In this document: positions 7,936-15,889 of the stretch, one piece after another
Layout of the letters: each line of letters begins with the position of its first letter
Numbering within the stretch: position 1 is the first letter of the stretch
Origin: Chloroflexota bacterium
GTDB taxonomy: Bacteria; Chloroflexota; Limnocylindria; P2-11E
Direction of reading: 5' to 3'
NCBI GenBank assembly: GCA_005883625.1
Contig: VBDU01000097.1
Coordinates: forward strand, 1 to 51,256
Length of the DNA: 51,256 bases
Translations under genes and position numbers: made by a program
The notes under the pieces: generated by a model
Databases searched by the model: none
What the model was told of the DNA's origin: nothing
Seen by the model: only the letters and a program-made list of their open reading frames with translations

Positions 7936-8658
7936 TTAGAGGTATTTCCGGCCCTGGAGCTTGTTCGGGATGACCAGACCCAGGGCCTCGATCTGCGGGT
8001 CGACTTCGGCGATGTACTGGCGACGGGCCTCCTCGTTCGTGCGCCGCTTAAGGCCCCATTCGATGTAGCGCTCGGTCCGCGCGGAGTTCGACTGGCCGAA
8101 CATGTCGAGCCCGACGACGTACCACTTGTCGATCGCGGCCTGCGCCTGCGTCCTGCCCTCGTCTCCGGAGCGCACGAGCTTTTCGAGCTGCTGCTGTCCG
8201 TAGCTGATGTGTCCCTTTTCCTCGCGGAGGATCTGCGGCAGGTAGTCCTCGATCGGCTGATACGACGAGCTGATCATCTCGTCCAGCTGGTACTCGCCGA
8301 CCTTGTCGATGAGCATCCCGAACGCGGCGAAGTCCGCCCACGTCGGCATGTCCTCCTTGAACGCCTCGACCTCGCGCTTGCTGCGCGGCCGCGTGAGGAT
8401 GTCGGACCGGTCGGACCCGATGAGGCCGAGGAGCCGCAGCATCTTGCGGCAGTGGTCGATCTCCTCGGCGGCGATGCGCGCGACCCGCCACTGATCGTCG
8501 ACCGTCGGCGCGCGGAGCGTCCAGTGATCGACGTAGATGTGGGGACCGCCGATCTCGCAGTCCGCCTGGATCGTGAGGAGCCGCGTGAGGAGGTCCTGAT
8601 ACTCCTTCGGCATCTTCGGAAAGTCCTTGGGCTCGATCTTGTCCGTGAATTGCGCCAT
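7936..8658 (-). CDS. PaaA/PaaC-family diiron oxygenase-like protein, small
   Basis: A 240-aa ferritin-like protein of the phenylacetyl-CoA epoxidase (PaaA/PaaC) family. Diiron ligands are visible as Glu35 (DCEIGG), EEIDH (65-69) and EEKGH (146-150). It is shorter than the usual PaaA (about 310 aa in Escherichia coli). In known systems PaaA pairs with PaaC, PaaB and the reductase PaaE, or BoxB pairs with BoxA; none of the partners is in this window. Its ATG shares one base with the upstream hydrolase stop (TGATG). It probably forms a complex with the larger diiron protein encoded two genes upstream, which is inference. Confidence 0.78.
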   Translation of the reverse strand: MAQFTDKIEPKDFPKMPKEYQDLLTRLLTIQADCEIGGPHIYVDHWTLRAPTVDDQWRVARIAAEEIDHCRKMLRLLGLIGSDRSDILTRPRSKREVEAFKEDMPTWADFAAFGMLIDKVGEYQLDEMISSSYQPIEDYLPQILREEKGHISYGQQQLEKLVRSGDEGRTQAQAAIDKWYVVGLDMFGQSNSARTERYIEWGLKRRTNEEARRQYIAEVDPQIEALGLVIPNKLQGRKYL

Positions 8659-9488
8659 CAGCGACCTCTCTCAGCGGATGGGCGAATGGTATGACCGTCG
8701 AGGAACGCTCGCAGCGCGTTCGCGGTGTCGTACGGACGATCTCCTTGCACCGTGTGGCCCGCGCCCTCGATGCGGACCCACTCGCCGCGCAGCACGCGGG
8801 CGAGCTCGGCCGCGTCCTCGTCGAGGAAGATGTCGCTCTTGCCGCCGCGGATCACCAGCGCCGGACAGTCGACCGACCGCGCCGCATCCCAGAGCGCTCG
8901 CGCGCGCGGCAGGACGTCCTCGGTGCCGCGCTCGAGGATCCGGCGGTCGTACTTCCAGGTCCACTTGCCGTCGGGCGTGCGACGGAGCGCATACCGAAGG
9001 CTGCGGCGCAGGTGCTCGCGATCTCGCAACGGATTGAAGGCGGCGGCGCGATCGACGAACTCGTCGAACGAGTCGGCCTCGGCGTCGGCGGCCATGAAGT
9101 CCCGAAGGCGCTCGCTGCGCCGCATCTCCGGTCCGCTCTCGACGAGGATGAGGGCGGCGAGCGTCCGCGGGTGCCGGCCGGCGTAGGCGAGCGCGACCAG
9201 GCCTCCGAGCGACATGCCGACGAGGACGAAGTCCTTCAAAGCTAGGTCGGCCATCGCGCTCTCGAGATCGGCGACGTGGGCCCCCAGCGGATAGTGGCCA
9301 TCGGGCGACCATTCGCTGTCGCCATGGCCGCGCAGGTCGAGCGCGAGCGGGCGCACGCGATCGCGCAGCTCGTCGCAGACGACGTCCCAGGTGTGCGCGG
9401 TGAGACCGCCGCCGTGGAGGAAGAGCGCATCGGGGCGCGCGTCACCGTCCCAGTCGAGGAGATGCAGGCGCACGCCAGCGCCCTGCAC
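8658..9488 (-). CDS. Alpha/beta-hydrolase fold protein
   Basis: About 276 aa. The nucleophile elbow is VGMSLGG, the oxyanion region FLHGGG is near the N-terminus, an acid is present in SDIFLDED, and the catalytic histidine is in GAGHTVQG. The full triad is therefore present. The start is uncertain: the frame has no ATG near the expected N-terminus and I chose the GTG at 9488, about 40 bp after the stop of the large diiron gene. Placed between two diiron oxygenase genes, it may be a thioesterase, C-C bond hydrolase or lactonase acting on pathway intermediates. The family does not allow a finer call. Confidence 0.72.
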   Translation of the reverse strand: MQGAGVRLHLLDWDGDARPDALFLHGGGLTAHTWDVVCDELRDRVRPLALDLRGHGDSEWSPDGHYPLGAHVADLESAMADLALKDFVLVGMSLGGLVALAYAGRHPRTLAALILVESGPEMRRSERLRDFMAADAEADSFDEFVDRAAAFNPLRDREHLRRSLRYALRRTPDGKWTWKYDRRILERGTEDVLPRARALWDAARSVDCPALVIRGGKSDIFLDEDAAELARVLRGEWVRIEGAGHTVQGDRPYDTANALRAFLDGHTIRPSAERGR

Positions 9489-9526
9489 CGTGCGGTCGGC
9501 CGGCCGGGCGCGGAACTCGTGGAGCG

Positions 9527-10870
9527 TTAGGGGTGGAGGCGCGACTCCTCGCCGACCGAGGTGGCGCCGGTATCCATCACCCAGCGCACGGAGTTCGAGC
9601 AGGGGCACGTGCTGCCGAGGCGCTGCAGCTTCGGGGTGTTCTTCACCGCCTGCTTCACCGTCATAGCGCCGGCGACGACCTTGCGGAGGTTGTCGATGTA
9701 GTGACGCATGTCGCGGCTCGCGAGGTACGCCTCCGGCAGGTGCCCGGCGAGATGCGCGACGTACGCGTCGACGTCCGCGAACGTCTCGCCGCCGATCCCG
9801 ACCATCTCGTAGGCGCCGTCGAAGCTGCGGCGGAAGAACCGCCGGTCTGGCAGCCGGAGCATCTCCTCCGGCGCGATGCCCTCCACGGTCTCGCCTGCCG
9901 CGAGCCGCTGCTGGATGGCGTCGATCTCCTCCGGCGTGTTGCCAGGCAGTCGCGCGCGCACGTACCGGCGACTCAGATCGCCGAGCATCTGCGCGCACTC
10001 GTCGATCCATTGCTGCTGCGCGTCCGCGTTCGTGCGGTCCTTGAGGCCGAGGTTCACCTGCGCGGACGAGAACGGCTCCTTCTCGAAGCCGAACATCTCG
10101 AGCCCGCGGCTGAACCATTTGTTCGCGGCCTTCTGCATCGCGGCCATCGTCACGAGCGGATCGCCCTTGGCGGCGCGCTCGACCCAGCGGCGCAGCGGCA
10201 TGACGCCGGCCGCGAGGTGGAACGCCTCCTCGCGGAGCATCGGCGGCATGCTCTCGGCGTAGGGCCGGTAGGCGGAGACCTTCTGCATCGTGAGCTGGTA
10301 CTTCCCCACCCGGTCGATGAACGCCGCGAACATGATGTTGTCGAGAAAGCTGTCGAACTCGAGGTTGAACGCGGCGAAGTAGTGCGACCCGGTCTGCGAC
10401 GAGAGGATGTGCTCGACCGTATCGTCGGCCTTCTCGCCGCTCACGGCGGACCAGTCCTCGTTCGTGATGAGGTGGACCATCTGGTAGCCGTGGCGGAGCT
10501 CCTCGGCCATGACCCGGAGCACCCACGCGCGATCCTGGTCGTCGTAGGCGCGCGCGAGCGTGCCCTGGTGCTGCTGGATGGAGCCGAACTCGGTCGACGC
10601 TTGCGCCTTCACGGTGTTGAAGAGCTCCTTCGCCGCACGCTCGTCCATGTCGGTCGGCTTCGTGGCCTTGGGCTGGCCCTTGCGGTCGCCGTACTCGACG
10701 ACGTCGGAGGCGACCTGCCCGATGCGCGCGCAGAGGCAGAACGGCGGGTCCTTGGGGAAGAAGCGGTCCCAGCTCTCGACGAGCGCGGGATAGTCCGGGA
10801 AGTTGTGCTGCTGCCAGTGGACGACGGCCTGGTGGTACTTCTGCGGCAGCTCCCGCGTCTGCTCGTCCAT
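9527..10870 (-). CDS. PaaA/BoxB-like diiron oxygenase, large
   Basis: A 447-aa protein whose first 300 residues match the ferritin-like PaaA/BoxB fold. Diiron ligands are seen in EELRH (123-127) and EEAFH (214-218), with Glu94 as a further ligand. Beyond the fold is an extra C-terminal region of about 140 residues ending with a CPC motif. An N-terminal CLC (45-47) is also present. Neither cysteine pair is a feature I know from PaaA or BoxB. The ATG is preceded by GGAGG six bases upstream. It is the first enzyme gene after tetR, directly behind a perfect operator-like palindrome. Likely role: ring oxygenation of an aromatic CoA thioester. Confidence 0.75.
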   Translation of the reverse strand: MDEQTRELPQKYHQAVVHWQQHNFPDYPALVESWDRFFPKDPPFCLCARIGQVASDVVEYGDRKGQPKATKPTDMDERAAKELFNTVKAQASTEFGSIQQHQGTLARAYDDQDRAWVLRVMAEELRHGYQMVHLITNEDWSAVSGEKADDTVEHILSSQTGSHYFAAFNLEFDSFLDNIMFAAFIDRVGKYQLTMQKVSAYRPYAESMPPMLREEAFHLAAGVMPLRRWVERAAKGDPLVTMAAMQKAANKWFSRGLEMFGFEKEPFSSAQVNLGLKDRTNADAQQQWIDECAQMLGDLSRRYVRARLPGNTPEEIDAIQQRLAAGETVEGIAPEEMLRLPDRRFFRRSFDGAYEMVGIGGETFADVDAYVAHLAGHLPEAYLASRDMRHYIDNLRKVVAGAMTVKQAVKNTPKLQRLGSTCPCSNSVRWVMDTGATSVGEESRLHP

Positions 10871-10884
10871 GGCGCGCCTCCGCT

Positions 10885-10900
10885 TACTAACTAGTTAGTA
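10885..10900. promoter_or_regulatory. Perfect 16-bp palindrome, probable TetR operator
   Basis: TACTAACTAGTTAGTA is a perfect palindrome of unusually A/T-rich composition for this genome. It overlaps the tetR stop codon and lies just upstream of the ribosome-binding site of the large diiron protein gene. Its length and symmetry fit a TetR dimer site controlling the catabolic genes. Confidence 0.65.
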
Positions 10901-11574
10901 GAACGTCGCATGAGCATACCGCGCGCCGCGAGGTCCTGGAAGGTGGCCGAGATCTCGTCGACCGACAGGCGACCGCCCGGCCGGTACCACTGGTAGACCC
11001 AGAAGCAGAGCCCGAGCAGGCCGAACGCCGTCGCGGTCGGGTCGAGCTTGCGGAACGAGCCCTCGGCCGCGCCGTCGCGATAGATCTTCCGCACCGTATC
11101 GACGATCCGGCGCTCCGTCTTGGTCACGGTGCGGAGATGCTCGCGTCCGAGGTGCCCCTTCTCCTGAAAGTACACGGTGAAGAACTCGGGACGCTCGGCG
11201 ACGAGGTGGACGAACGTGTCGATGACATGGTTGATCTTCTTCGCGGGCGGCGCGGCAGATCGCTCGATCGCGCCGATCCGCTCGTCTGCCAGGTTCAGCG
11301 TCTGCGAGAGGATCTGGAAGAGCAGCTCCTCCTTGTTCTGCACGTAGTAGTAGAGCGCCGCCTTCGTGACGGCGAGCTGCTGCGCGACCTCCTCGATCGT
11401 GGTGCCGACGAAGCCGCGGTCGCGCATGAGCAGGGCGGCAGCGTCGAAGATCTCCTGACGACGATCCGATCGCGCGGCGGCCGTCGCCGTCGGACGGCGG
11501 CGTCCGCGCAGTGTGCGGCCATCGGGTCGCTTCGGCGAGACGCGCCGGCTCGCACGGAGCTTGGCTCGTGGCAC
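10891..11574 (-). CDS. TetR-family transcriptional regulator
   Basis: About 227 aa with a basic, disordered N-terminal extension. A TetR helix-turn-helix follows (about residues 36-85), containing TIEEVAQQLAVTKAALYYYV. The C-terminal ligand-binding half contains WVYQWYRPGG, as in regulators of fatty-acid or aromatic-CoA genes (KstR/PaaR-like). The GTG at 11574 is the longest start and a later one is possible. It leads the catabolic operon; the palindrome at its 3' end suggests it represses the genes downstream until an acyl-CoA or aromatic-CoA effector binds. The effector is inferred. Confidence 0.82.
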   Translation of the reverse strand: MPRAKLRASRRVSPKRPDGRTLRGRRRPTATAAARSDRRQEIFDAAALLMRDRGFVGTTIEEVAQQLAVTKAALYYYVQNKEELLFQILSQTLNLADERIGAIERSAAPPAKKINHVIDTFVHLVAERPEFFTVYFQEKGHLGREHLRTVTKTERRIVDTVRKIYRDGAAEGSFRKLDPTATAFGLLGLCFWVYQWYRPGGRLSVDEISATFQDLAARGMLMRRSTN

Positions 11575-11581
11575 GCGGCGG

Positions 11582-12019
11582 CTAAAGGCGCTTCTCGAGG
11601 GCGGTGACCGGCGCTTGCGTGAAGCCCATGGCCGAGACGAACGCCGCGATGTCCTTGTCGCGCGCGGCGACCATCGTGCGGGCCACGTGGGCGCCGTTCT
11701 CCTTGAAGTGGCGGAGCAACGCCTCGATCAGCCCGCGTCCGATGCCTTTCTCCCGCGCCGACGGATCGACGCCGAAGAACTCCACCCAGCCCGTCGGTTC
11801 GTCGAGGCCGAACTCGCCGCCGCGGACCTCGCCGAGCATGAAGCCGACGACGCGGCCGTCGACCTCCGCGACCTGCGATGAGTCCGGGTCGCGGCGGATG
11901 TAGTACGCGATGCGCTGCTCCCAGACCTCGGGCCGGTAGCGGCCGGTGATGCGCTCGTCGATGCGGCAGACCGCTTCGACGTCGAGCTCCGTGAGGGGCC
12001 GTACGCGAGGCTCCGCCAT
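11582..12019 (-). CDS. GNAT-family N-acetyltransferase
   Basis: A 145-aa single GNAT domain. The acetyl-CoA-binding motif A is seen around EFFGVDPSAREKGIGRGLI (about residues 79-98), with the GxGxG-like GIGRG loop. Length is typical of RimI-like or small-molecule acetyltransferases. It lies 7 bp upstream of the tetR GTG in the same direction, so both may share one transcript. A TATAGT -10 box stands 8 bases before the ATG, suggesting a nearly leaderless mRNA. Substrate unknown. Confidence 0.78.
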   Translation of the reverse strand: MAEPRVRPLTELDVEAVCRIDERITGRYRPEVWEQRIAYYIRRDPDSSQVAEVDGRVVGFMLGEVRGGEFGLDEPTGWVEFFGVDPSAREKGIGRGLIEALLRHFKENGAHVARTMVAARDKDIAAFVSAMGFTQAPVTALEKRL

Positions 12020-12027
12020 CTGACGCG

Positions 12028-12033
12028 ACTATA
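12028..12033 (-). promoter_or_regulatory. -10 box (TATAGT) of the GNAT gene
   Basis: On the minus strand TATAGT ends 8 bases before the ATG at 12019. No strong -35 box is visible. Spacing implies a leader of at most two bases. Confidence 0.45.
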
Positions 12034-12048
12034 TGTCGCGCGCACAAA

Positions 12049-12083
12049 CGAAGCGGCCCGTCGACGGAGGACGGGCCGCTTCG
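12049..12083 (-). terminator. Strong intrinsic terminator behind the DUF4349 gene
   Basis: A perfect 14-bp stem (CGAAGCGGCCCGTC / GACGGGCCGCTTCG) with a 7-base loop. On the minus strand it is followed by TTTGTG. It lies 18 bp past the DUF4349 stop and so isolates that gene from the GNAT unit. Confidence 0.75.
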
Positions 12084-12100
12084 CGAGGGACCGGGTACGT

Positions 12101-13018
12101 CTAGGCGGCGGGTGCGGTCGGTGCGGTGGGGGCGCGGCGTCCCCGGGTGGCGACCGCGACGATCGCGAGGCCCACGAGCGGGATGAAGCCGAATACCAGC
12201 GCCCAGATCGCGAGGTCGGCGAAGACCTGGAACAGCGCGCCGAAGGCCGCGAGCGCCCGCGCGAGAGTCTTCGCGGGATCCCAGCCCTTCACGGTGTTGT
12301 CGATCGGCGCCGGAGTCAGCGGAGTGACCGAGAGCACGATCGTCGAGAACTCGGTGCGCGACTTGATGCCGTTGATCTGCGCGGTGAGCTGCTCGACCTG
12401 AGTCCGGACGTTCGCGAGGGAGGCGTCCACCTTGAGGATCTCGTCGATCGTGTTCGCGCGGTTGAGGAGCGCGAGGTAGCGCTGCTCCTCGGACTGCTTC
12501 GCCCCCAGGCGCGCCTGGAGGTCGACGAACTGGTCGGTGACGTCCTTCGTGTCGACGTTGGAGGTCGCGACCTCGCCTTCGAGCTGCTTGATCTGGTTCA
12601 GAGCGTCGTCGAAGCGCGACGCGGGGACGCGGATCGTGAGGTTCGCCCGGCGGTCGTCGCCGTTGCCGGACTGCGCGAGACCGAGGACGTCGCCGCCGTA
12701 GCCGACCGCGATCGCCGCGGCCCGCTCGCTCGTCGCCCACGGGTCCTTGGAGCGCATGGCGATGTTGGCGGTCCGGATGAGGTTCCGGTCGGCGTTGAAG
12801 GCGACCGGGTTGGGGAGACCCTGGTTCGGCGCCGGCGCCCCGACGGCGACCCCGCCGGCCTTCTGGGCCTCGGGAGCCGGGACGGCGAGCGGTGCGCTGA
12901 TGTTCGTGAAGCTGTCCCCGGTCCCGCCGCCGGGTGCGCCGCGGGAGGCCGTCCCGCTGGCGGAGCAGGCGGCGAGGAAGAGCGGCAGCGCGAGGAGCAG
13001 AGCGAGCTTTGCGCGCAT
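12101..13018 (-). CDS. DUF4349-family membrane lipoprotein
   Basis: About 305 aa. A lipoprotein signal ends in FLAAC (Cys18). A low-complexity Gly/Pro/Ala linker follows, then the DUF4349 domain: a beta-alpha part containing VPASRFDDAL, and a coiled-coil-prone stretch around residues 180-220 (QSEEQRYLALL, VEQLTAQI). One transmembrane helix (IWALVFGFIPLVGLAIVAVA) sits near the C-terminus with a short basic tail. Function of the family is unknown; a cell-envelope role is likely. ATG at 13018 has AGGTGA at good spacing and is preferred over the GTG three codons upstream. Confidence 0.8.
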   Translation of the reverse strand: MRAKLALLLALPLFLAACSASGTASRGAPGGGTGDSFTNISAPLAVPAPEAQKAGGVAVGAPAPNQGLPNPVAFNADRNLIRTANIAMRSKDPWATSERAAAIAVGYGGDVLGLAQSGNGDDRRANLTIRVPASRFDDALNQIKQLEGEVATSNVDTKDVTDQFVDLQARLGAKQSEEQRYLALLNRANTIDEILKVDASLANVRTQVEQLTAQINGIKSRTEFSTIVLSVTPLTPAPIDNTVKGWDPAKTLARALAAFGALFQVFADLAIWALVFGFIPLVGLAIVAVATRGRRAPTAPTAPAA

Positions 13019-13071
13019 CGTCTTCACCTACTTCTTCGAGTGGTCTGGCAGGTAGACGCGCGCCGGGCCGG

Positions 13072-13869
13072 CTAGGTTCCCCAGCGGTCCCCGAACAGCC
13101 GGCGGGCGTTCGCGTCCACAGCGATCCCCAGTGTCGGGGCCGAGACCCCGCGGATACCGGCGATCGCGCCGAGCGTCTCCACGACGTAGGCCGGCTCGTT
13201 GCGGCGACCCCGGTGCGACTGCGGTGCGAGGTAAGGCGCGTCGGTCTCGACGAGCAGCCGGTCTTCGGCCACCGCGGCGGCGGCCTCGCGGAGCCGGACG
13301 CTCGTCGGGTACGTCACCGTCCCCGCGAACGAGAGCACCAGCCCGCGGCGGACCCACTCGGCGACCTCAGCCGGGCCCTCGCTGTAGCAGTGGACCATTC
13401 CTGCGAGTCGGGGGTCAACGACGCCCTCCGGCCCCCATACGACGCTCTCGTCGACGATCGCGCGCAGACGCGCTCCGGCGTCGCGCACGTGGAGCACGAC
13501 CGGCATCTCAAGGAGCGACGCGAGCGCGAGCTGCGCGCGCAGCGCGCGCTCCTGTTCCTCGAGCGGCGCGCTCCGACCCGAGAGGTCCATCCCGATCTCG
13601 CCGATCGCGACCACGCGGTCCTGCCGCGCGAGCTCGAGAAGACGAACGGCCGTGGCCTCGGACCAGGTTGCCGCGCGGTGTGGATGCACGCCGACGGCGA
13701 CGCGAACCTCCGGGTGGCGCTCAGCGAGCGCGACGGCCGCCTCGCTCGAGCCAAGGTCCTCGGCGCACGTGAGGACCCGCGTCACACCCGCGACGCGGGC
13801 ACGCTCGAGCACCGCGGCGAGGTCGGATGCGAATCGCGCATCGGTGAGATGCGCATGTGCGTCGAGCAT
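13072..13869 (-). CDS. tatD: TatD-family metal-dependent deoxyribonuclease
   Basis: A 265-aa TIM-barrel hydrolase of the amidohydrolase-like TatD family. Metal ligands are visible in order: HAHL (His5, His7), the glutamate of GEIGMD, the histidine of VLHVRDAG, the histidine of VHCYS and the aspartate of VETDAPYL. TatD proteins are 3'-5' DNases or RNases used in DNA repair and quality control. The family often neighbours metG, as here, where the two genes are divergent with only 22 bp between start codons. Confidence 0.9.
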   Translation of the reverse strand: MLDAHAHLTDARFASDLAAVLERARVAGVTRVLTCAEDLGSSEAAVALAERHPEVRVAVGVHPHRAATWSEATAVRLLELARQDRVVAIGEIGMDLSGRSAPLEEQERALRAQLALASLLEMPVVLHVRDAGARLRAIVDESVVWGPEGVVDPRLAGMVHCYSEGPAEVAEWVRRGLVLSFAGTVTYPTSVRLREAAAAVAEDRLLVETDAPYLAPQSHRGRRNEPAYVVETLGAIAGIRGVSAPTLGIAVDANARRLFGDRWGT

Positions 13870-13875
13870 GGCCAG

Positions 13876-13885
13876 AGGCTAGTTT
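13876..13885. promoter_or_regulatory. Overlapping divergent -10 boxes of tatD and metG
   Basis: Within the 22-bp tatD-metG gap, TAGCCT on the minus strand (13881-13876) and TAGTTT on the plus strand (13880-13885) share the same TA dinucleotide. Each lies exactly six bases before its start codon, so both mRNAs would begin at the A of ATG. Confidence 0.5.
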
Positions 13886-13891
13886 GGACGG

Positions 13892-15889
13892 ATGGCGGGC
13901 ACACCTGCGCGCATCCTCGTCGCCGTCGCGTGGCCGTACGCGAGCGGCCCGCGCCATCTCGGGCACGTCGCCGGAATGGGCACGTCGGACATCTTCGCCC
14001 GCTACCACCGCATGAAAGGCAACGACGTCCTCATGGTCAGCGGCACCGACGAGAACGGGACCCCGAGCCTCATCGCCGCGGATCGCGAGGGCCTCACTCC
14101 GAAGCAGGCGGTCGACAAGTACAACCGCATCATCGCGACCGACTTTCGCGCGCTCGGCTTCTCGTACGACCTCTTCACGCGCACCACGACGCGCAATCAC
14201 GTTGTGGTCGTGCAGGACGTCTTCAAGACCCTCTACGACAAGGGCTACCTGATCAAGAAGACCGCGCTCGGGGCGCTCCAGGCCGCGACCGGACGCACGC
14301 TGCCCGACCGCTACATCGAGGGCACCTGCCCGATCTGCGGCTACACGGACGCGCGCGGCGACCAGTGCGACAACTGCGGGAACCAGCTCGATCCGGACCA
14401 GCTCATCGACCCACGCTCCAGGATCGACGGGTCGAAGCCGATCTTCAAGGAGACCGAGCACTACTACCTCGACCTGCCGGCGTTCAAGCAGCAGCTCACG
14501 GATTGGGTGACGCGTCAGACCCACTGGCGGCCGAACGTGCGGAACTTTTCGCTGAACTTCATCGCCGATCTCAAGCCGCGTCCCATCACGCGGGACATCG
14601 ACTGGGGCGTCCCGGTGCCGCTGCCCGGCTGGATCGACCGGCCCGACAAGCGGCTCTACGTGTGGTTCGACGCGGTGATCGGCTACTTCTCGGCGAGCGT
14701 GGAGTGGGCGACGATGGTCGGACAGCCCGAGGCCTGGCGCGACTGGTGGCAGGACCCGGCGTCGCGGCACTTCTACTTCATGGGCGCTGACAACATCGTG
14801 TTCCACACGACGATCTGGCCGAGCATGCTGCTCGGCTACGGGAACAGCGGCGCCGTCGCGGGCGGGCGCGGCGAGCCGCTGCAGCTGCCGTCCAACGTCG
14901 TCTCGACCGCGATCCTCACGATGAGCGGCTCGAGGCAGTCGACCAGCCGCGGGCACGGGATCTACGTGAACGACTTCCTGTCGCGCTACGACCCGGATCC
15001 CCTGCGTTTTTACCTCGTGCTCAACGGCCCGGAGACCGCGGACGCGGACTTCACCTGGGAGGACTTCGTCCGGCGCAACAACGACGACCTCGTCGCCACG
15101 TGGGGAAATCTCGCCAACCGCACGCTCGTCAACGCGTACCGCCGTTTCGGCGCGGTGCCGCCTCCGGGCACGCCCACGGCGGAGGACCGCGCGGTCCTCA
15201 CGGCCGTCGAGGGTGGCTTCGCGACGGTCGGCGAGCACCTCGAGGGGGCGCGCTTCCGAGCCGCGCTCACCGAGGCGCTGCGGCTTGCCGCCCTCGTGAA
15301 CGGGTACCTCACCACGAGCGAGCCCTGGAAGCTCCACGAGACCGCTCGTGACCGCGCGGGGACGATCCTCAACGTCGCGCTCCGCTGCGTGGACGATCTC
15401 AAGGTCATTCCCATCACGCGGGACATCGACTGGGGCGTCCCGGTGCCGCTGCCCGGCTGGATCGACCGGCCCGACAAGCGGCTCTACGTGTGGTTCGACG
15501 CGGTGATCGGCTACTTCTCGGCGAGCGTGGAGTGGGCGACGATGGTCGGACAGCCCGAGGCCTGGCGCGACTGGTGGCAGGACCCGGCGTCGCGGCACTT
15601 CTACTTCATGGGCGCTGACAACATCGTGTTCCACACGACGATCTGGCCGAGCATGCTGCTCGGCTACGACGGCGTCATCGCGCCCCAGCCTGAGTTCCGC
15701 ACGCGGCGCGAGCCCGACGGCTCGACCCACGACGTGCTGACCGGCGACTACGGCGTCGCGCCGGCCTGGGCTCCGACCGCTCTCCCGGCGGGGCGAAAGC
15801 TTCGCGAGCCGCATCCGCTCTTCAAAAAGCTCGACCCCTCGGTCGTGGACCAGGAGGTGGAGCGCATGGAAGAACGCGGCGCGAAATGA
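13892..15889 (+). CDS. metG: Methionyl-tRNA synthetase with internal duplication
   Basis: A 665-aa class I aminoacyl-tRNA synthetase that charges tRNA-Met. It shows the HIGH-type motif HLGH (about 29-32), a zinc knuckle with two CxxC pairs (around 146-166) and a KMSKS-equivalent RQSTSRG (about 349). The anticodon-binding domain follows. A 260-bp block (14581-14840) is repeated exactly at 15409-15668. This inserts a second copy of a catalytic-domain segment (residues about 506-592) in frame where the end of the anticodon domain is expected. The C-terminus LGYDGV and beyond is normal again. Real protein or assembly error is open. The stop overlaps the next start (ATGA). Confidence 0.88.
   Translation: MAGTPARILVAVAWPYASGPRHLGHVAGMGTSDIFARYHRMKGNDVLMVSGTDENGTPSLIAADREGLTPKQAVDKYNRIIATDFRALGFSYDLFTRTTTRNHVVVVQDVFKTLYDKGYLIKKTALGALQAATGRTLPDRYIEGTCPICGYTDARGDQCDNCGNQLDPDQLIDPRSRIDGSKPIFKETEHYYLDLPAFKQQLTDWVTRQTHWRPNVRNFSLNFIADLKPRPITRDIDWGVPVPLPGWIDRPDKRLYVWFDAVIGYFSASVEWATMVGQPEAWRDWWQDPASRHFYFMGADNIVFHTTIWPSMLLGYGNSGAVAGGRGEPLQLPSNVVSTAILTMSGSRQSTSRGHGIYVNDFLSRYDPDPLRFYLVLNGPETADADFTWEDFVRRNNDDLVATWGNLANRTLVNAYRRFGAVPPPGTPTAEDRAVLTAVEGGFATVGEHLEGARFRAALTEALRLAALVNGYLTTSEPWKLHETARDRAGTILNVALRCVDDLKVIPITRDIDWGVPVPLPGWIDRPDKRLYVWFDAVIGYFSASVEWATMVGQPEAWRDWWQDPASRHFYFMGADNIVFHTTIWPSMLLGYDGVIAPQPEFRTRREPDGSTHDVLTGDYGVAPAWAPTALPAGRKLREPHPLFKKLDPSVVDQEVERMEERGAK
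14581..14840 (+). repeat. Direct repeat copy 1 inside metG
   Basis: The first copy of a 260-bp perfect direct repeat, in its expected position in the synthetase catalytic domain. The offset to copy 2 is 828 bp (276 codons), so the frame is kept. Confidence 0.9.
15409..15668 (+). repeat. Direct repeat copy 2 inside metG
   Basis: The second, misplaced copy. Upstream of the junction both copies share GATCTCAAG. At the right junction both copies read CTGCTCGGCTACG. These short homologies would suit template switching, recombination or a chimeric assembly join. Confidence 0.9.

Noticed and set aside
12934..14790. A 618-codon plus-strand frame over tatD and metG
   Set aside because: Out of frame with metG and antisense to tatD; no family features.
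14581..15668. Mobile element as cause of the metG duplication
   Set aside because: No transposase, terminal inverted repeats or target duplication are present; the repeated block is pure metG sequence.
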